Below are positions 7,812 through 16,824 of a stretch of 64,000 nt of DNA, piece by piece; within the stretch, counting starts at the first letter, position 1, and each line of letters begins with the position of its first letter. This DNA comes from Lacipirellula limnantheis (GTDB lineage Bacteria > Planctomycetota > Planctomycetia > Pirellulales > Lacipirellulaceae). A program made the translations under genes and the position numbers. Under the pieces are notes generated by a model. That model saw only the letters and a program-made list of their open reading frames with translations, ran no database searches and was not told the origin of the DNA. The stretch spans positions 2,755,653-2,819,652 of the forward strand of contig NZ_CP036339.1 in the NCBI RefSeq assembly GCF_007746075.1. The letters run 5' to 3'.

Positions 7812-8249
7812 ATGAATTCCCTGCCTGCCACGATTGTCCAGTCGAACGAACTCCCGCGCATTCCGGTGCGCGGCGAAGATGCCGCCAACGTCCGGTGGAA
7901 CGGCGCCTTCGCTGTTTACGGCGGGCACGGTACGACGGCGTCGTCGACGATCGTGTATGAAATCGAACCAGGAGATCGCCTCGGTTGGCACACCGATGCG
8001 ACCGAGGAGACGCAGTACATCATCGCCGGCAAAGGGGAGTTGCAGCTCGAAGACGGCTCCAAGCACATCGTCGGTCCCGGCAGCGTCTTCGTCCTGCCGA
8101 CGCCGTTGCGTCACGATCTGGTCAACGTCGGCACGGAAACGCTACGAGCCGTCGCGTTCTTCGCCGCCGCCATGTTTACGCAAACGTTCGACAACGTCAT
8201 GCTCCCTCCGAAAACGCACGTGCTGGGAACCCCGAATCGCAACGGCTAA
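7812..8249 (+). CDS. Cupin-domain protein
   Basis: 145 residues from ATG 7812, with AGGAGC 7 bases upstream. A single conserved beta-barrel cupin is visible. Motif 1 is GDRLGWHTDATEETQYIIAG, with the metal-ligand His and Glu residues (H-x5-E-x-Q), and motif 2 is GPGSVFVLPTPLRHDLVNVG, with the second His. The protein is cytosolic and the size is that of a one-domain cupin. Such proteins bind Fe, Mn or Zn and act as dioxygenases, isomerases or sugar-binding sensors; the specific reaction is not deducible. It converges on the P-loop kinase gene with only 25 bases between. Confidence 0.85.
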   Translation: MNSLPATIVQSNELPRIPVRGEDAANVRWNGAFAVYGGHGTTASSTIVYEIEPGDRLGWHTDATEETQYIIAGKGELQLEDGSKHIVGPGSVFVLPTPLRHDLVNVGTETLRAVAFFAAAMFTQTFDNVMLPPKTHVLGTPNRNG

Positions 8250-8274
8250 GCGTGTCGCCGCCAGGGATGCCAAT

Positions 8275-8925
8275 TCAAGAATTAGCTCCCGGTTCTTCAA
8301 ACCGGGGGGCTACTCGCGACGGCTCTTCAAACAGGGCGCCGTTTGCCGAACGATCGCTAGTTTCAACGCTGGTCTCGGGGCGCTCGATGCCGCATAGAAA
8401 GCGTTCCGCCTCTTGCACCGAGCGAATCTCGACGATGTGCAGATGCGCCAGCTCGTCAGACGCTAACAGAGCCCCATATTCCCGCCGCAGCGGCCGATAG
8501 CTCTGCAACGCCTGCCACGGGACCCAATAGGCGTGCAAGAAACCCAGCAGCGGTTCGCGATTGCCGTTGAAAAGGCACTCGCGCGTCGCCAACCGCCGAA
8601 ACGTGCGGCTTGTCGCCCGGCGCAGCAGTGTTCGTAGCGGATAGTTAAGCCAAATAACAGTCGTCGCCCGCTGCAGCACCAACGCCCGCGTTGCAATGTA
8701 ATTCCCGTCGATGATCCATGCCGGCCCGGCCGTGGCCTCAGCGACGCTGGCCCAAAATTCTTCGGCCGATCGCGCCGTCCAGTTCGGCCCCCAGTATAGC
8801 GCATCAAGCTCAACATGCGGCGCCCCGAGCCGCCGACTCAACTCCCGCGCTAGCGTCGATTTTCCCGCGCAACTCGTGCCGACAATCGCCACGCGGCTTA
8901 AATCATCACGCCGACTCATCTGCAT
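8275..8925 (-). CDS. P-loop kinase, topology-modulation/adenylate-kinase-like
   Basis: 216 residues from ATG 8925 (a second ATG two codons later at 8919 is equally possible and better spaced from AAGAAG). The Walker A loop VAIVGTSCAGKSTLARELS is at residues about 12-30. It is followed by VELDALYWGPNW and WIIDGNYIATR, the typical layout of FlaR/topology-modulation-like kinases that resemble adenylate and shikimate kinases. An arginine-rich lid (RTLLRRATSRTFRRLATRE) is around residue 105. The substrate is unknown. The last 30 residues, ending RFEEPGANS, are low-complexity, and their DNA (8284-8311) contains an inverted repeat, so the C-terminus may have been extended by a repeat. Confidence 0.8.
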   Translation of the reverse strand: MQMSRRDDLSRVAIVGTSCAGKSTLARELSRRLGAPHVELDALYWGPNWTARSAEEFWASVAEATAGPAWIIDGNYIATRALVLQRATTVIWLNYPLRTLLRRATSRTFRRLATRECLFNGNREPLLGFLHAYWVPWQALQSYRPLRREYGALLASDELAHLHIVEIRSVQEAERFLCGIERPETSVETSDRSANGALFEEPSRVAPRFEEPGANS

Positions 8926-8930
8926 ACTTC

Positions 8931-8968
8931 TTGCATTCTTCCCTGCGTCTTCGCGCCTCTGCGAGAGA
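8931..8968. repeat. Solo arm of the GGCGCAAAG repeat family
   Basis: CTGCGTCTTCGCGCCTCTGC matches the right arm of the elements at 394-488 and 1356-1438, but no matching left arm lies nearby. It sits immediately upstream of the P-loop kinase start. Confidence 0.65.
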
Positions 8969-9238
8969 CTTCCTCCGGCGCCCCTCTACAGAGCCCCCTG
9001 TCAAGCTGGCCAAAAAAGCCAGCTGCGCGCCGCGAATCCAATCGCAGAAAATAGGCCCCAAAAGTCGCCAATGCCAAGGCTGGTCCGCCCACCAGGCGCC
9101 ACGGGCGTCCGGCCAGTGTTGAAGCGGGTACAGGTCCGCCGCTCGAAAACGGCGTCGCACGCCGCCACGAAAGATTTTGTCTCCACGATTCCACAGCCAA
9201 CGCCATGAATACCGCGACAACTAACGCCGCCGCACACG

Positions 9239-9263
9239 TTTTGTCCAAACCGCCTGGACAAAA
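9239..9263. repeat. TTTTGTCC / GGACAAAA palindrome
   Basis: TTTTGTCC, nine bases, then GGACAAAA: a perfect 8-base inverted repeat. The same two words recur downstream of sucD (16826-16879 and 16967). Confidence 0.6.
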
Positions 9264-9390
9264 TCTTCCGCGCGCCGCCCATTCGCCAACTTACGTCCTA
9301 CCAGTGACTTGCCGCCCGAACGGTCGCCGCAACTCCGCTTCACTCGTGGGTTGTGTCAGGTCCGCGGCGATTTCACCCGCGGCGTTTGGA

Positions 9391-10395
9391 CTATTCGACC
9401 CCGACGCCCTTGTTGACGAACTCCACCGTCACCGCCGTGGTCGGATCGATCTCTCCCTCCTGATACATCCCTGCCGCGACCATCTTGGCGCAGAACGACT
9501 TCACTCGCTCGACGTCGATCGCTCCAATCCCGAGCTTTTTCGCCTCGCCCCCGCGCAGCAGTTCCAGCTCGCTCATCTTCCGACGCGAGAACTTGATGAG
9601 GCCATCGGTCATCGACGGGTTGTCCTTCTTGATCAGCACGTCAGCGGCGTCGGTGTCCTCGGCGTCGAGATAGGTGTTCCAACCGACGATCGAGGCATCG
9701 ACGAAGCGTCGGACAAGCTCGGGGTTCTTCGCGATCAGGTCGTTGCGAGTCTCCAGCACCGTCGAATAACTATTCCAGCCATGGTCGGCCAGCAGGAACA
9801 CCCGCGGCTCTTTCCCCGAGGCTTCGCGAATCCGCTCCGGCTCCGCGGTGGCGAACCCCTGCATCGCGGCGCGCGGATCGTTCAAGAACGGCGCGAGGCT
9901 GTGGTTGTAAGGACGCAGGTTCGCCCGCGGGAACCCATAGGCGTCATGCAACCAGAGGAAAAAAGTCTGTCTCCCGGCGTTCCCCATGAGCAGCGGGGCT
10001 TGTTTCAAGTCGTCCCACGTCTTCCACGGCCCATCGGCATGCGAAAGGAGGCACTGGGGATCCTTCTGGAAGAACGCCGCGACCACTTTGGTCGGTATTT
10101 GTTGCTTCGCCGCGTCGAACGGCTGGATGAGGTTCGTCCCGATGAGGAAATCGATCTTCCCGAACGCCAGCAGCGGCCGGTTGTTCACCAGCGGCCCCCC
10201 CGGCTTGATCGTCACCTCCAGCCCGTGGCGTGCATAGGTCCCGTCGGCGACCGCTTGGTAGAACCCGCCCAACTCAGGCTGAGCGAGCCAGTTCGTCGCC
10301 AGCGTCACCTTGTCGGCGGCTTGAGCGACAGGAAGTGCGGCGACCATTCCCAGCACGAACTGCAATGTTCTGAACAGCGTCGGCAAATTCTTCAT
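9391..10395 (-). CDS. ABC transporter substrate-binding protein, NMT1/SsuA-like
   Basis: 334 residues with a Sec signal peptide (TLQFVLGMVAALPVAQAADK, cleavage near residue 27). The mature protein opens with KVTLATNWLAQPELGGFYQA, the hallmark of NMT1/THI5-like binding proteins (thiamine-precursor ThiY, sulfonate SsuA, nitrate NrtA), and continues with GLEVTIKPGGP and FGKIDFLIG. Length and order fit the family. It would catch a small organic ligand in the periplasm for the permease and ATPase encoded just upstream (12-base gap to the permease). The ligand could be a thiamine/riboflavin precursor or an organosulfonate; no riboswitch was seen to decide. Confidence 0.87.
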   Translation of the reverse strand: MKNLPTLFRTLQFVLGMVAALPVAQAADKVTLATNWLAQPELGGFYQAVADGTYARHGLEVTIKPGGPLVNNRPLLAFGKIDFLIGTNLIQPFDAAKQQIPTKVVAAFFQKDPQCLLSHADGPWKTWDDLKQAPLLMGNAGRQTFFLWLHDAYGFPRANLRPYNHSLAPFLNDPRAAMQGFATAEPERIREASGKEPRVFLLADHGWNSYSTVLETRNDLIAKNPELVRRFVDASIVGWNTYLDAEDTDAADVLIKKDNPSMTDGLIKFSRRKMSELELLRGGEAKKLGIGAIDVERVKSFCAKMVAAGMYQEGEIDPTTAVTVEFVNKGVGVE

Positions 10396-10407
10396 CCTGA
10401 TCCTCGA

Positions 10408-11202
10408 TCATCGTTCGCCGACGGCACTCTCATGCCACCGGGCCAACAAAAGATGGCTCAGCCACTCCATCGCGAAAAACGTGATAATTCCCGTCAGCGA
10501 AATCAGGGCGAGCGCCGCAAACATCAGCGGGGTGTCGCTATTGAGTTGACTCGTAAAGATCGTCGACGCCAACCCCGGGTTGTCGACCTGCGTCCCCGTG
10601 ACGAACTCCGCGACCACGGCCCCCACCAGGGCCAGATTGGCGGAAACCTTGAGTCCCGCGAGGAAATAGGGGAGCGCCGACGGCGCCAGCAACAACCGCA
10701 GCCGCTGCCACCGCGACGCATCGTAGAGCGTGAAGAGATCGCGCAACCCCGGATCGGCGCTCCGCAGTCCCATCGTCGTGTTCGAGAGAATTGGAAAGAA
10801 CGCCACGATCCACGCGCATACGAGCTGCGTCAGCCAGACGCGTTCCCAGCCGATCCAAATCACGATGAACGGCGCCACCGCCACCAGCGGCGTCACCTGC
10901 AGCATCACGGCATAAGGAAACAGCGAAGTCTCCACGAGCCGCGACGAGGCAAACAACGCAGCGAGCGCCACGCCGAACACCACGGCTGCCGCCAGGGCGA
11001 CGAGCATCGTCTTCAGCGTCACCAGCCACGCGGGCGCCAGCGCCGGCCATTGGGCGAAGATCGTCGCGACGACTTCGCTCGGCGTCGGCAGGATGTACTT
11101 TGGCAGTTCGGCGCATCGCACCCACGCTTCCCACGCGGCCAGCAGCGCTGCGCCCACCAGCATGGGGGCGCCAAGACGAATCCAGAGCGAACGCTCGTTC
11201 AT
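10408..11202 (-). CDS. ABC transporter permease, SsuC/ThiX-like
   Basis: 264 residues with about six transmembrane helices. The cytoplasmic EAA-type coupling loop is visible in the middle (LRSADPGLRDLFTLYDASRWQRLRLLLAPSA region, with the conserved glycine replaced in a divergent way). N-terminal WEAWVRCAELPKYILPTPSEV is the classic PxP-SxV opening of nitrate/sulfonate/thiamine-precursor permeases. The start overlaps the stop of the ATPase gene by four bases (ATGA), indicating translational coupling. It forms the membrane channel of the importer. Confidence 0.88.
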   Translation of the reverse strand: MNERSLWIRLGAPMLVGAALLAAWEAWVRCAELPKYILPTPSEVVATIFAQWPALAPAWLVTLKTMLVALAAAVVFGVALAALFASSRLVETSLFPYAVMLQVTPLVAVAPFIVIWIGWERVWLTQLVCAWIVAFFPILSNTTMGLRSADPGLRDLFTLYDASRWQRLRLLLAPSALPYFLAGLKVSANLALVGAVVAEFVTGTQVDNPGLASTIFTSQLNSDTPLMFAALALISLTGIITFFAMEWLSHLLLARWHESAVGER

Positions 11203-12017
11203 GCGCTCCTCCCGGCCGTCGACGCCTCGGCGATCGCGCGCTCTAGCGCCTGCGACGCCCGGCGACAGAGCTCGTTGTACCGCACGCTGGTGCGCGTCTC
11301 GGCCGTCCGCACGTCGGCAAGATCGATGACGATCTCCTCCACCACGCGACCAGGTCGCGGCGACATCACAAGCACGCGCGTCGACAGATATACAGACTCG
11401 AACACGCTATGAGTAATGAACATTGCACCCCAACGCCGCTCACGCCACAGGGCGAGCAGATCGTCGTTCAGCCGGAGCCGAGTAATCTCGTCGAGCGCCG
11501 CGAACGGCTCGTCGAGCAGCAGCAATTGCGGCCGCGTCACCAGTGCTCGTGCCACCGAGGCGCGCATCTTCATCCCGCCGGAGAGCTCCCGCGGGTATGC
11601 CTGCTCGAACCCCTGCAGACCGACCAGCGTGAGCGCTTCGTCGACTTGGCTCTTCGCGGCGGCCTGCGACACCCCGCGCAGTCGCAGCGGCAGGTAGACG
11701 TTGTTCCAAACCGAGGTCCACGGCAGCAGCGTCGGCTCCTGGAAGACGCACCCCAACGGATGCGACCAAGGGACGCGGCAATCAGTCCCTGCAGCTGGGG
11801 CCGGCGACGCGTCCCAGGCTCGACGGATCGTTCCGCTTGTCGGCTGGCTCAGTCCGGCGATCATCCGCAGCGCGGTGCTCTTGCCGCAGCCGGAGGGGCC
11901 GAGCAGGCTGACGAACTCGCCGGCGCCGATATGCAAATCAAGCCCCGCGAGCGCCGTGGCGCCGTGCTGGTAGGTCTTCCCAACGTTCGCGAGTTCAACC
12001 AGCGGCGGGGCGGCCAT
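11199..12017 (-). CDS. ABC transporter ATP-binding protein, SsuB/TauB-like
   Basis: 272 residues. Walker A LGPSGCGKST (residues about 39-48), Q-loop VFQEPTLLPW, signature LSGGMKMRASVARAL, Walker B LLLLDEPFAALD and H-loop FITHSVFESVYLS are all intact. It energises the importer encoded by the two following genes. Between the first beta strands and the Q-loop there is an extra stretch (RAWDASPAPAAGTDCRVPW) of about 18 residues, longer than usual for the family. The gene begins 59 bases after the diguanylate cyclase stop, in the same direction. Confidence 0.9.
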   Translation of the reverse strand: MAAPPLVELANVGKTYQHGATALAGLDLHIGAGEFVSLLGPSGCGKSTALRMIAGLSQPTSGTIRRAWDASPAPAAGTDCRVPWSHPLGCVFQEPTLLPWTSVWNNVYLPLRLRGVSQAAAKSQVDEALTLVGLQGFEQAYPRELSGGMKMRASVARALVTRPQLLLLDEPFAALDEITRLRLNDDLLALWRERRWGAMFITHSVFESVYLSTRVLVMSPRPGRVVEEIVIDLADVRTAETRTSVRYNELCRRASQALERAIAEASTAGRSA

Positions 12018-12076
12018 CGTGCGGTGCAGCAGGGTAGGGGGGAGGACGCCGAACGGGCGGCGACCGACAACCTAAC

Positions 12077-12964
12077 CTATTTCGGCCGCCGTCGCTTCCG
12101 GGCGTACATATCTTCGTCCGCCACGGCGATCAGATGCTCAAGCGTCGCCTCGTCGCTCAAGCTCAGGACGATCCCGATCGTGACCGAGAGGCGGAACGTC
12201 GTTCCGGCCGCAGCAATCGGCGCAACCGTTGCCATCCTCAGACGCTCGACAATCGTTTCGGCTGCCTCTCGGTCGGCGATGTCTTTCAGGAGGATCACAA
12301 ACTCATCGCCGCCGTATCGAGCGACGAGGTCGCCGTCGCGCACCGCGGACTTCCAACGCTCGGCGAGCTCTATCAAGGCCAAATCGCCAATGGCGTGGCC
12401 GTGCTCGTCATTGACCTGCTTGAATTGGTCGAGATCAAGGAAGAGCAAGGCGAATGGTGGTCGCGGGCCCGTGACGTCCCGCGTGTCGGCAACCCAGGAT
12501 GCGATCGCCCGGCGGTCGGGCAGGCCCGTGAGCGGGTCGCCTGGGGTGGGGGTTTCACGCCGCAACGGGAAGAACAGGGCGATCGCGAGCGGCCCGGCCT
12601 CACCGTCCAACCGGCGAACTTCTACCTCCACCGGCGTCGAGCCGAACCGCGGCAGTATCACCTTAGCCAAGAGGCGATCGACGCACTGGGTTCCGAACAT
12701 CTGGTCGCGCCAGACGTCGGCGAGTTCGTCGCCAATCACGTTAGACAGCGTCAGCGGTCGACTCCGCCCGGCGGAGAGTGCCCAGACGAGCCAGCGAGCC
12801 GCCGTCGCGTCGCTGGCTCGGATGGTCCCATCCGGCTCGAACAGCAATGTCGCTTCCGGTTGGCCGGGGCCGTGGGAGTCGCTCGGCCGGCTCGGCAGCA
12901 GGTTGCTTGTAACTTCCTTGTGCGAGCGACCTTGCGACGGTTCAGTTTGCGAAATGCGCGGCAT
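12077..12964 (-). CDS. Diguanylate cyclase (GGDEF domain) with PAS-like N-terminus
   Basis: 295 residues. Residues about 35-125 resemble a PAS-type sensory fold (ATLLFEPDGTIRASDATAARW). The C-terminal half is a GGDEF domain: DPLTGLPDRRA, LDLDQFKQVNDEHGHAIGD, and the active-site loop ARYGGDEFVILL with Mg-binding residues intact. The product-inhibition I-site RDGD lies nine residues before GGDEF. It should make cyclic-di-GMP from two GTP. There is no transmembrane segment, so the signal is cytosolic. It lies directly upstream of the ABC importer genes on the same strand (59 bases); whether they share a transcript is inference. Confidence 0.9.
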   Translation of the reverse strand: MPRISQTEPSQGRSHKEVTSNLLPSRPSDSHGPGQPEATLLFEPDGTIRASDATAARWLVWALSAGRSRPLTLSNVIGDELADVWRDQMFGTQCVDRLLAKVILPRFGSTPVEVEVRRLDGEAGPLAIALFFPLRRETPTPGDPLTGLPDRRAIASWVADTRDVTGPRPPFALLFLDLDQFKQVNDEHGHAIGDLALIELAERWKSAVRDGDLVARYGGDEFVILLKDIADREAAETIVERLRMATVAPIAAAGTTFRLSVTIGIVLSLSDEATLEHLIAVADEDMYARKRRRPK

Positions 12965-13087
12965 GACGATTCTATGGGCGAACGCTTGGAGAATGAATTC
13001 GGATCGAGGAAAAGTCAGCGAATTGGTTCGACTCGCGATACGCCCTCATTATAGTCGACTCCAGGCGTGTCGCCGAAATGGTAACGC

Positions 13088-13402
13088 GTGGCGCTGTTCC
13101 GGGCTGTTGCGCACCCGGAGCGAAGTGAGTCGTCGACGCCTTGGCGTCACGATCCGGATGGAATCTCGGAACGAGCGCTGACCAGTTTTCTGATTTTCGC
13201 TCACCACGGCGAGCAGCGGGCCGCGCGGATCGCCGAGTTCCGCGCGCCGCACCCGCCGGGAACGAAGTATTGCATCGTCTCGCAGTGGCTGCCTGCCGAC
13301 GACGTGCGGCGCGAGACCCGCGACGCGGCGCTGGCCGAGCTCGATGCCCAGCTCGAAGCCGAGTTGGTGCCGATGGAAATCTACTCGGCCGAGCTCCATT
13401 AG
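13088..13402 (+). CDS. Hypothetical protein converging on apbE
   Basis: 104 residues from a GTG at 13088. The stop overlaps the apbE stop by four bases on the opposite strand. Third codon positions after residue 25 are strongly G/C, like real genes here, and the C-terminal half ([36 protein letters not shown]) looks like a compact alpha/beta domain. The first 25 codons contain HPERSE, the translation of a common bacterial repeat word (see 40299-40370), so the true start may be downstream. Not recognised. Confidence 0.5.
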   Translation: MALFRAVAHPERSESSTPWRHDPDGISERALTSFLIFAHHGEQRAARIAEFRAPHPPGTKYCIVSQWLPADDVRRETRDAALAELDAQLEAELVPMEIYSAELH

Positions 13403-14478
13403 GGCGTCTCCAGTCGGCTGTCCGGCGGCGGCTCGGGCGCCAATTCGTCGAAGCGCGGCGTCGCCCGCTCGGTGACCTGCCCGTCGTCGCCGCGAAATTG
13501 GAAGAACGCCGCGACGTTGCGGTCGACGCACCACTGGTAACCGGCGTCGGGGCCGATGATCAGCAGCGGCGTATCGAGCGCGTCGGCCGCGATGCAGGTC
13601 GGCGCAATGACGGTGACCGCCGCGCCGCGATAAGGGAGCGCTTGCCCCGAGCGAGGATCGATGATGTGCGTGAACCGTCGGCCGTCTGCCGTGCGGTAGT
13701 TCCGATAATCTCCTGCTGTGCTGAGAGCGAGGTTGTCGAGCGGAACGATGCGGGCCAGCGTGCCGTCGGCGGCGTCGACCTGTTCAACGCCGATCCGCCA
13801 AGGCCGCCCGTCGGGGCGAGTTCCCACTGCGCGGACTTCGCCGCCGATTTCGACCATCGCGTGAGCAAAGCCTAGTGCCTCGAGTCGCTCGATGATCAGG
13901 TCAACCGCATACCCTGGCGCGATTGACGAGAGATCGACCTCGACGCCGTCGAGTTCTTTCTTCAATGCAGGGGGATCGAGCCGCACCTGCAGCCGTTGCG
14001 AACCGACGAGCGCTTGAGCCTCAAGGATCTTCTGTTGGCTTGGCGGCGCCGGCGCTTCGCCCTTGTTCGCCTCGCCGCCGAAGTTCCAGAGTCGCAGCAG
14101 CGGCGGAACGGTGACGTCGAGTACGCCCTCGGTGGCAGTGAAGTAACGGAGCGATTCGTCGACGACGTGCGCCGTGTCGCGCGACACGGGAAACCACTCG
14201 CCCGCGGGCGACCGGTTGAACTGCGACAACTCTGAATCGTCGCGGTAGGTTGACATCTGCCGATCGAATTCAGCGAGCAGTCCGTCGACGTCCGACTTGA
14301 CCTGGGGAGGAGACTTGCTGCCATCGCCCCAGTACTTCATGTGATACGTCGTCCCCATCGTCGGGCCGGTCAGCGATGCGACCGCGGGGACTTGCTCCGC
14401 TGCCTCAGCGGGCGTGCCGCGGAGCGATGCGGCAAGCGCGGCGGCAGCGAGTAACGATGCGGCGAGGCGGTAATTCAT
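13399..14478 (-). CDS. apbE: FAD:protein FMN transferase ApbE
   Basis: 359 residues from ATG 14478, with a signal peptide [22 protein letters not shown]. Family motifs are present: the opening [28 protein letters not shown]; the flavin site [36 protein letters not shown]; and the C-terminal [21 protein letters not shown] followed by a metal-binding [10 protein letters not shown] segment. ApbE attaches FMN to a threonine of exported proteins such as NqrB/NqrC or RnfG on the periplasmic side. No Nqr or Rnf gene is in the window. The open frame continues far upstream to 17172, but only as an antisense shadow of sucC and sucD. It is divergent from sucC with 120 bases between. Confidence 0.92.
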   Translation of the reverse strand: MNYRLAASLLAAAALAASLRGTPAEAAEQVPAVASLTGPTMGTTYHMKYWGDGSKSPPQVKSDVDGLLAEFDRQMSTYRDDSELSQFNRSPAGEWFPVSRDTAHVVDESLRYFTATEGVLDVTVPPLLRLWNFGGEANKGEAPAPPSQQKILEAQALVGSQRLQVRLDPPALKKELDGVEVDLSSIAPGYAVDLIIERLEALGFAHAMVEIGGEVRAVGTRPDGRPWRIGVEQVDAADGTLARIVPLDNLALSTAGDYRNYRTADGRRFTHIIDPRSGQALPYRGAAVTVIAPTCIAADALDTPLLIIGPDAGYQWCVDRNVAAFFQFRGDDGQVTERATPRFDELAPEPPPDSRLETP

Positions 14479-14598
14479 AGGATCTCGTGCGCTGCAGGCC
14501 AGTTGTCGCACCCGCCTGTCGGGGGCTATACTCGGTCGCTTCGATTGCATTCTTCTATGGGCGACCGCCGCTGCGGGCCTGTTTTTGCGAGATTCTTC

Positions 14599-15789
14599 AT
14601 GAAAATTCACGAATTCCAAGGCAAGGCCCTCCTGCGTCAGGCGGGGATCAGCGTGCCGGCCGGCGTCGCAGCGAAAACTCCCGACGAAGCCGCCGCCGCG
14701 TTCGACCAGCTCGGCGGGAAGCTCGCCGTGGTGAAGGCCCAGATCCATGCCGGCGGCCGCGGCAAGGGAACCATCAAGGATAACCCGTCGCAGCGAGGCG
14801 TCGAACTCGTGAAGACCCGCGAGGACGCTAAGCGCGTCGCCGCCGCCCTGCTCGGCAAAGAGTTGGTCACGATCCAGACCGGCCCCGAAGGGAAGATGGT
14901 GCAGCAGGTGCTCGTCGAGGCTGGCTGCGACATCGATCGCGAGCTTTACCTCGGCATCGTCGTCGACCGCGCGTGCAGCCTGCCGGTATTGATGGTCTCG
15001 AACGAAGGCGGCATGAATATCGAAGAGGTCGCTGCGGAGACGCCGGAGAAGATTTTCCTCGAGCCGTTCCATCCCGCCGACGGCCTCCAGTCTTACCAAG
15101 TCCGTAAGCTCTGTCACCGCCTCGGCATCAAGGGCGACAGCATCCGCTCCGCCGAGAAGCTGATGAAGGGACTCTGCAAGCTGTTCGTCGATCTTGATTG
15201 CAGCATCGTCGAAGTGAACCCGTTGGTCGTCACCAAGCAGGGCGACCTGATGGCGCTCGACGCCAAGATCAACTTCGACGACAACGCGATGTTCCGACAC
15301 AAGGATCTCGCCGAACTGCGCGACTTGTCGGAAGAAGATCCTGCCGAGGTTCGGGCCGGCAATGCCGGCCTGAGCTACGTTCAGCTGGAAGGCAACATTG
15401 GCTGCCTGGTGAACGGCGCCGGACTCGCGATGAGCACGATGGACCTCGTGAAGCTCCATGGCGGCCAGCCGGCGAACTTCCTCGACGTCGGCGGCGGCGC
15501 CCAGGTCGATCAGGTGACCGAAGCGTTCCGGATCCTGCTCGGCGACAAGAACGTCAAAGCGGTGCTGGTAAACATCTTCGGCGGCATCATGCGCTGCACG
15601 ACGATCGCCAACGCCATCCTCGAAGCTTACAAGCAGGTCGACTTCAACGTGCCGCTGGTAGTGCGGCTGGAAGGGACCGAAGTTGAAGAGGGCCGAAAGA
15701 TTCTCGCCAACAGCGGGATCAAGGTGATCGCGGCCGAAGGGTTGACCGATGCGGCGAAGAAAGTCGTCGCCGCCGCCGGGGCCGCCTAA
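14599..15789 (+). CDS. sucC: Succinate-CoA ligase [ADP-forming] subunit beta
   Basis: 396 residues, the normal length, from ATG 14599; an in-frame extension to 14503 lacks family similarity. It opens with the invariant [17 protein letters not shown], followed by the ATP-grasp phosphate loop [32 protein letters not shown], and Mg/ADP site residues in [20 protein letters not shown]. The C-terminal ligase domain contains [16 protein letters not shown]. With SucD it interconverts succinyl-CoA and succinate with nucleotide phosphorylation in the TCA cycle. A 147-base gap holding an inverted repeat separates it from sucD, unusual for this normally tight gene pair. Confidence 0.97.
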   Translation: MKIHEFQGKALLRQAGISVPAGVAAKTPDEAAAAFDQLGGKLAVVKAQIHAGGRGKGTIKDNPSQRGVELVKTREDAKRVAAALLGKELVTIQTGPEGKMVQQVLVEAGCDIDRELYLGIVVDRACSLPVLMVSNEGGMNIEEVAAETPEKIFLEPFHPADGLQSYQVRKLCHRLGIKGDSIRSAEKLMKGLCKLFVDLDCSIVEVNPLVVTKQGDLMALDAKINFDDNAMFRHKDLAELRDLSEEDPAEVRAGNAGLSYVQLEGNIGCLVNGAGLAMSTMDLVKLHGGQPANFLDVGGGAQVDQVTEAFRILLGDKNVKAVLVNIFGGIMRCTTIANAILEAYKQVDFNVPLVVRLEGTEVEEGRKILANSGIKVIAAEGLTDAAKKVVAAAGAA

Positions 15790-15808
15790 TCGCCCCGTCC
15801 GTCGTAAT

Positions 15809-15913
15809 AACCACGAAGACACTAAGACACGAAGGGGTTCACGAAGGAACGAGATGAAGTGCACCAACGCTTGTCGCTTGGTGCGTTCGTTGCGCCTTCG
15901 TGCCTTTGTGGTT
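15809..15913. repeat. Two-arm inverted repeat inside the sucC-sucD gap
   Basis: Left arm AACCACGAAGACACTAAG and right arm CTTCGTGCCTTTGTGGTT, about 65 bases apart, with inner words GACACGAAGG / CGCCTTCG also pairing. It lies between the two subunit genes and would form a hairpin in the joint mRNA. A relative is at 24254-24365. Confidence 0.85.
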
Positions 15914-15936
15914 GAATTTCTAAATTCGGGACAAAC

Positions 15937-16824
15937 ATGAGCATCCTGGTCGATAAGAACACGCGGGTCATTTGTCAGGGGATCACCGGAAAGGCCGGCG
16001 AGTTCCACTCCAAGAACTGCTTGGAGTACGGTACGAAGATGGTCGCCGGCGTCACCCCTGGTCGCGGCGGGCAGTCGGTGCTCGGGCTGCCGGTGTACGA
16101 CACTGTCGTCGAAGCGGTTGAGAAGGATGGCGCCGAGGCGACGATGATCTTCGTCCCCGCTCCGTTCACCGCCGACGCGATTCTCGAAGCGGCCGACGCC
16201 GGGATTAAGCTGATCGTCGCGATCACCGAAGGGGTGCCGGTGCTCGACATGGCCCGCGTCTACGCTCGGCTGAAGGCCGACTACCCGCACGTGCGGCTGG
16301 TCGGACCGAACTGCCCCGGCGTCATCACCGCTGGCGAGTGCAAGATCGGCATCATGCCGGGCTATATTCACAAGCGAGGCAAGGTCGGCGTGATGAGCCG
16401 CAGCGGTACGCTCACTTACGAAGCGGTGTGGCAGCTGACGGGACTCGGCCTCGGCCAGACGACCTGCGTCGGTCTTGGCGGCGACCCGATCGTGGGGACT
16501 TCGTTCATCGACGTGCTCGGGATGTTCCAGGAAGACCCGGAAACCGAAGCGATCATCATGATGGGCGAAATCGGCGGGACGGCCGAGGAAGAGGCCGCCG
16601 CGTTCGTGAAGGCGAACGTCACCAAGCCGGTGGCGGCGTTCATCGCGGGTCGAACCGCTCCTCCCGGGAAGCGGATGGGCCACGCCGGCGCGATCATCAG
16701 CGGCGGCAAGGGGACCGCGGCGGAAAAGGTCGCTGCCTTGCACGATGCAGGGATCGAAGTCGCCGAGAGCCCCGCCGACATGGGCGAGGCGGTCGTTCGC
16801 GCCATCAAGCGGGCCGGCAAGTAG
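15937..16824 (+). CDS. sucD: Succinate-CoA ligase subunit alpha
   Basis: 295 residues, full length, from ATG 15937. The N-terminal CoA-binding Rossmann domain ([39 protein letters not shown]) is followed by the ligase-CoA domain with [18 protein letters not shown] and [16 protein letters not shown]. The phosphorylated histidine is His249 in [15 protein letters not shown]. It pairs with SucC to make succinate plus NTP from succinyl-CoA. It is followed by 566 bases without a supported gene. Confidence 0.97.
   Translation: MSILVDKNTRVICQGITGKAGEFHSKNCLEYGTKMVAGVTPGRGGQSVLGLPVYDTVVEAVEKDGAEATMIFVPAPFTADAILEAADAGIKLIVAITEGVPVLDMARVYARLKADYPHVRLVGPNCPGVITAGECKIGIMPGYIHKRGKVGVMSRSGTLTYEAVWQLTGLGLGQTTCVGLGGDPIVGTSFIDVLGMFQEDPETEAIIMMGEIGGTAEEEAAAFVKANVTKPVAAFIAGRTAPPGKRMGHAGAIISGGKGTAAEKVAALHDAGIEVAESPADMGEAVVRAIKRAGK

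Larger units (their letters stand above)
8926..9390. other. Intergenic region with a solo repeat arm and a TTTTGTCC palindrome
   Basis: 465 bases between two minus-strand genes. It contains a single GGCGCAAAG-family arm (8931-8968) and the short palindrome at 9239-9263. A 110-codon minus-strand frame here has a hydrophobic start, but its last 20 codons are the repeat arm, so it was not accepted as a gene. Confidence 0.5.

Noticed and set aside
8916..9248. 110-residue hydrophobic minus-strand frame
   Set aside because: Its last 20 codons are a solo repeat arm and no ribosome site was found; it may be a remnant.
9205..11412. 735-residue plus-strand frame over the ABC transporter genes
   Set aside because: Antisense to three recognised genes, with an Arg/Gln/His-rich shadow composition.
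12018..12076. Riboswitch (thiamine type) before the NMT1-like importer
   Set aside because: The gap is only 59 bases and no THI-box core such as CTGAGA was seen.
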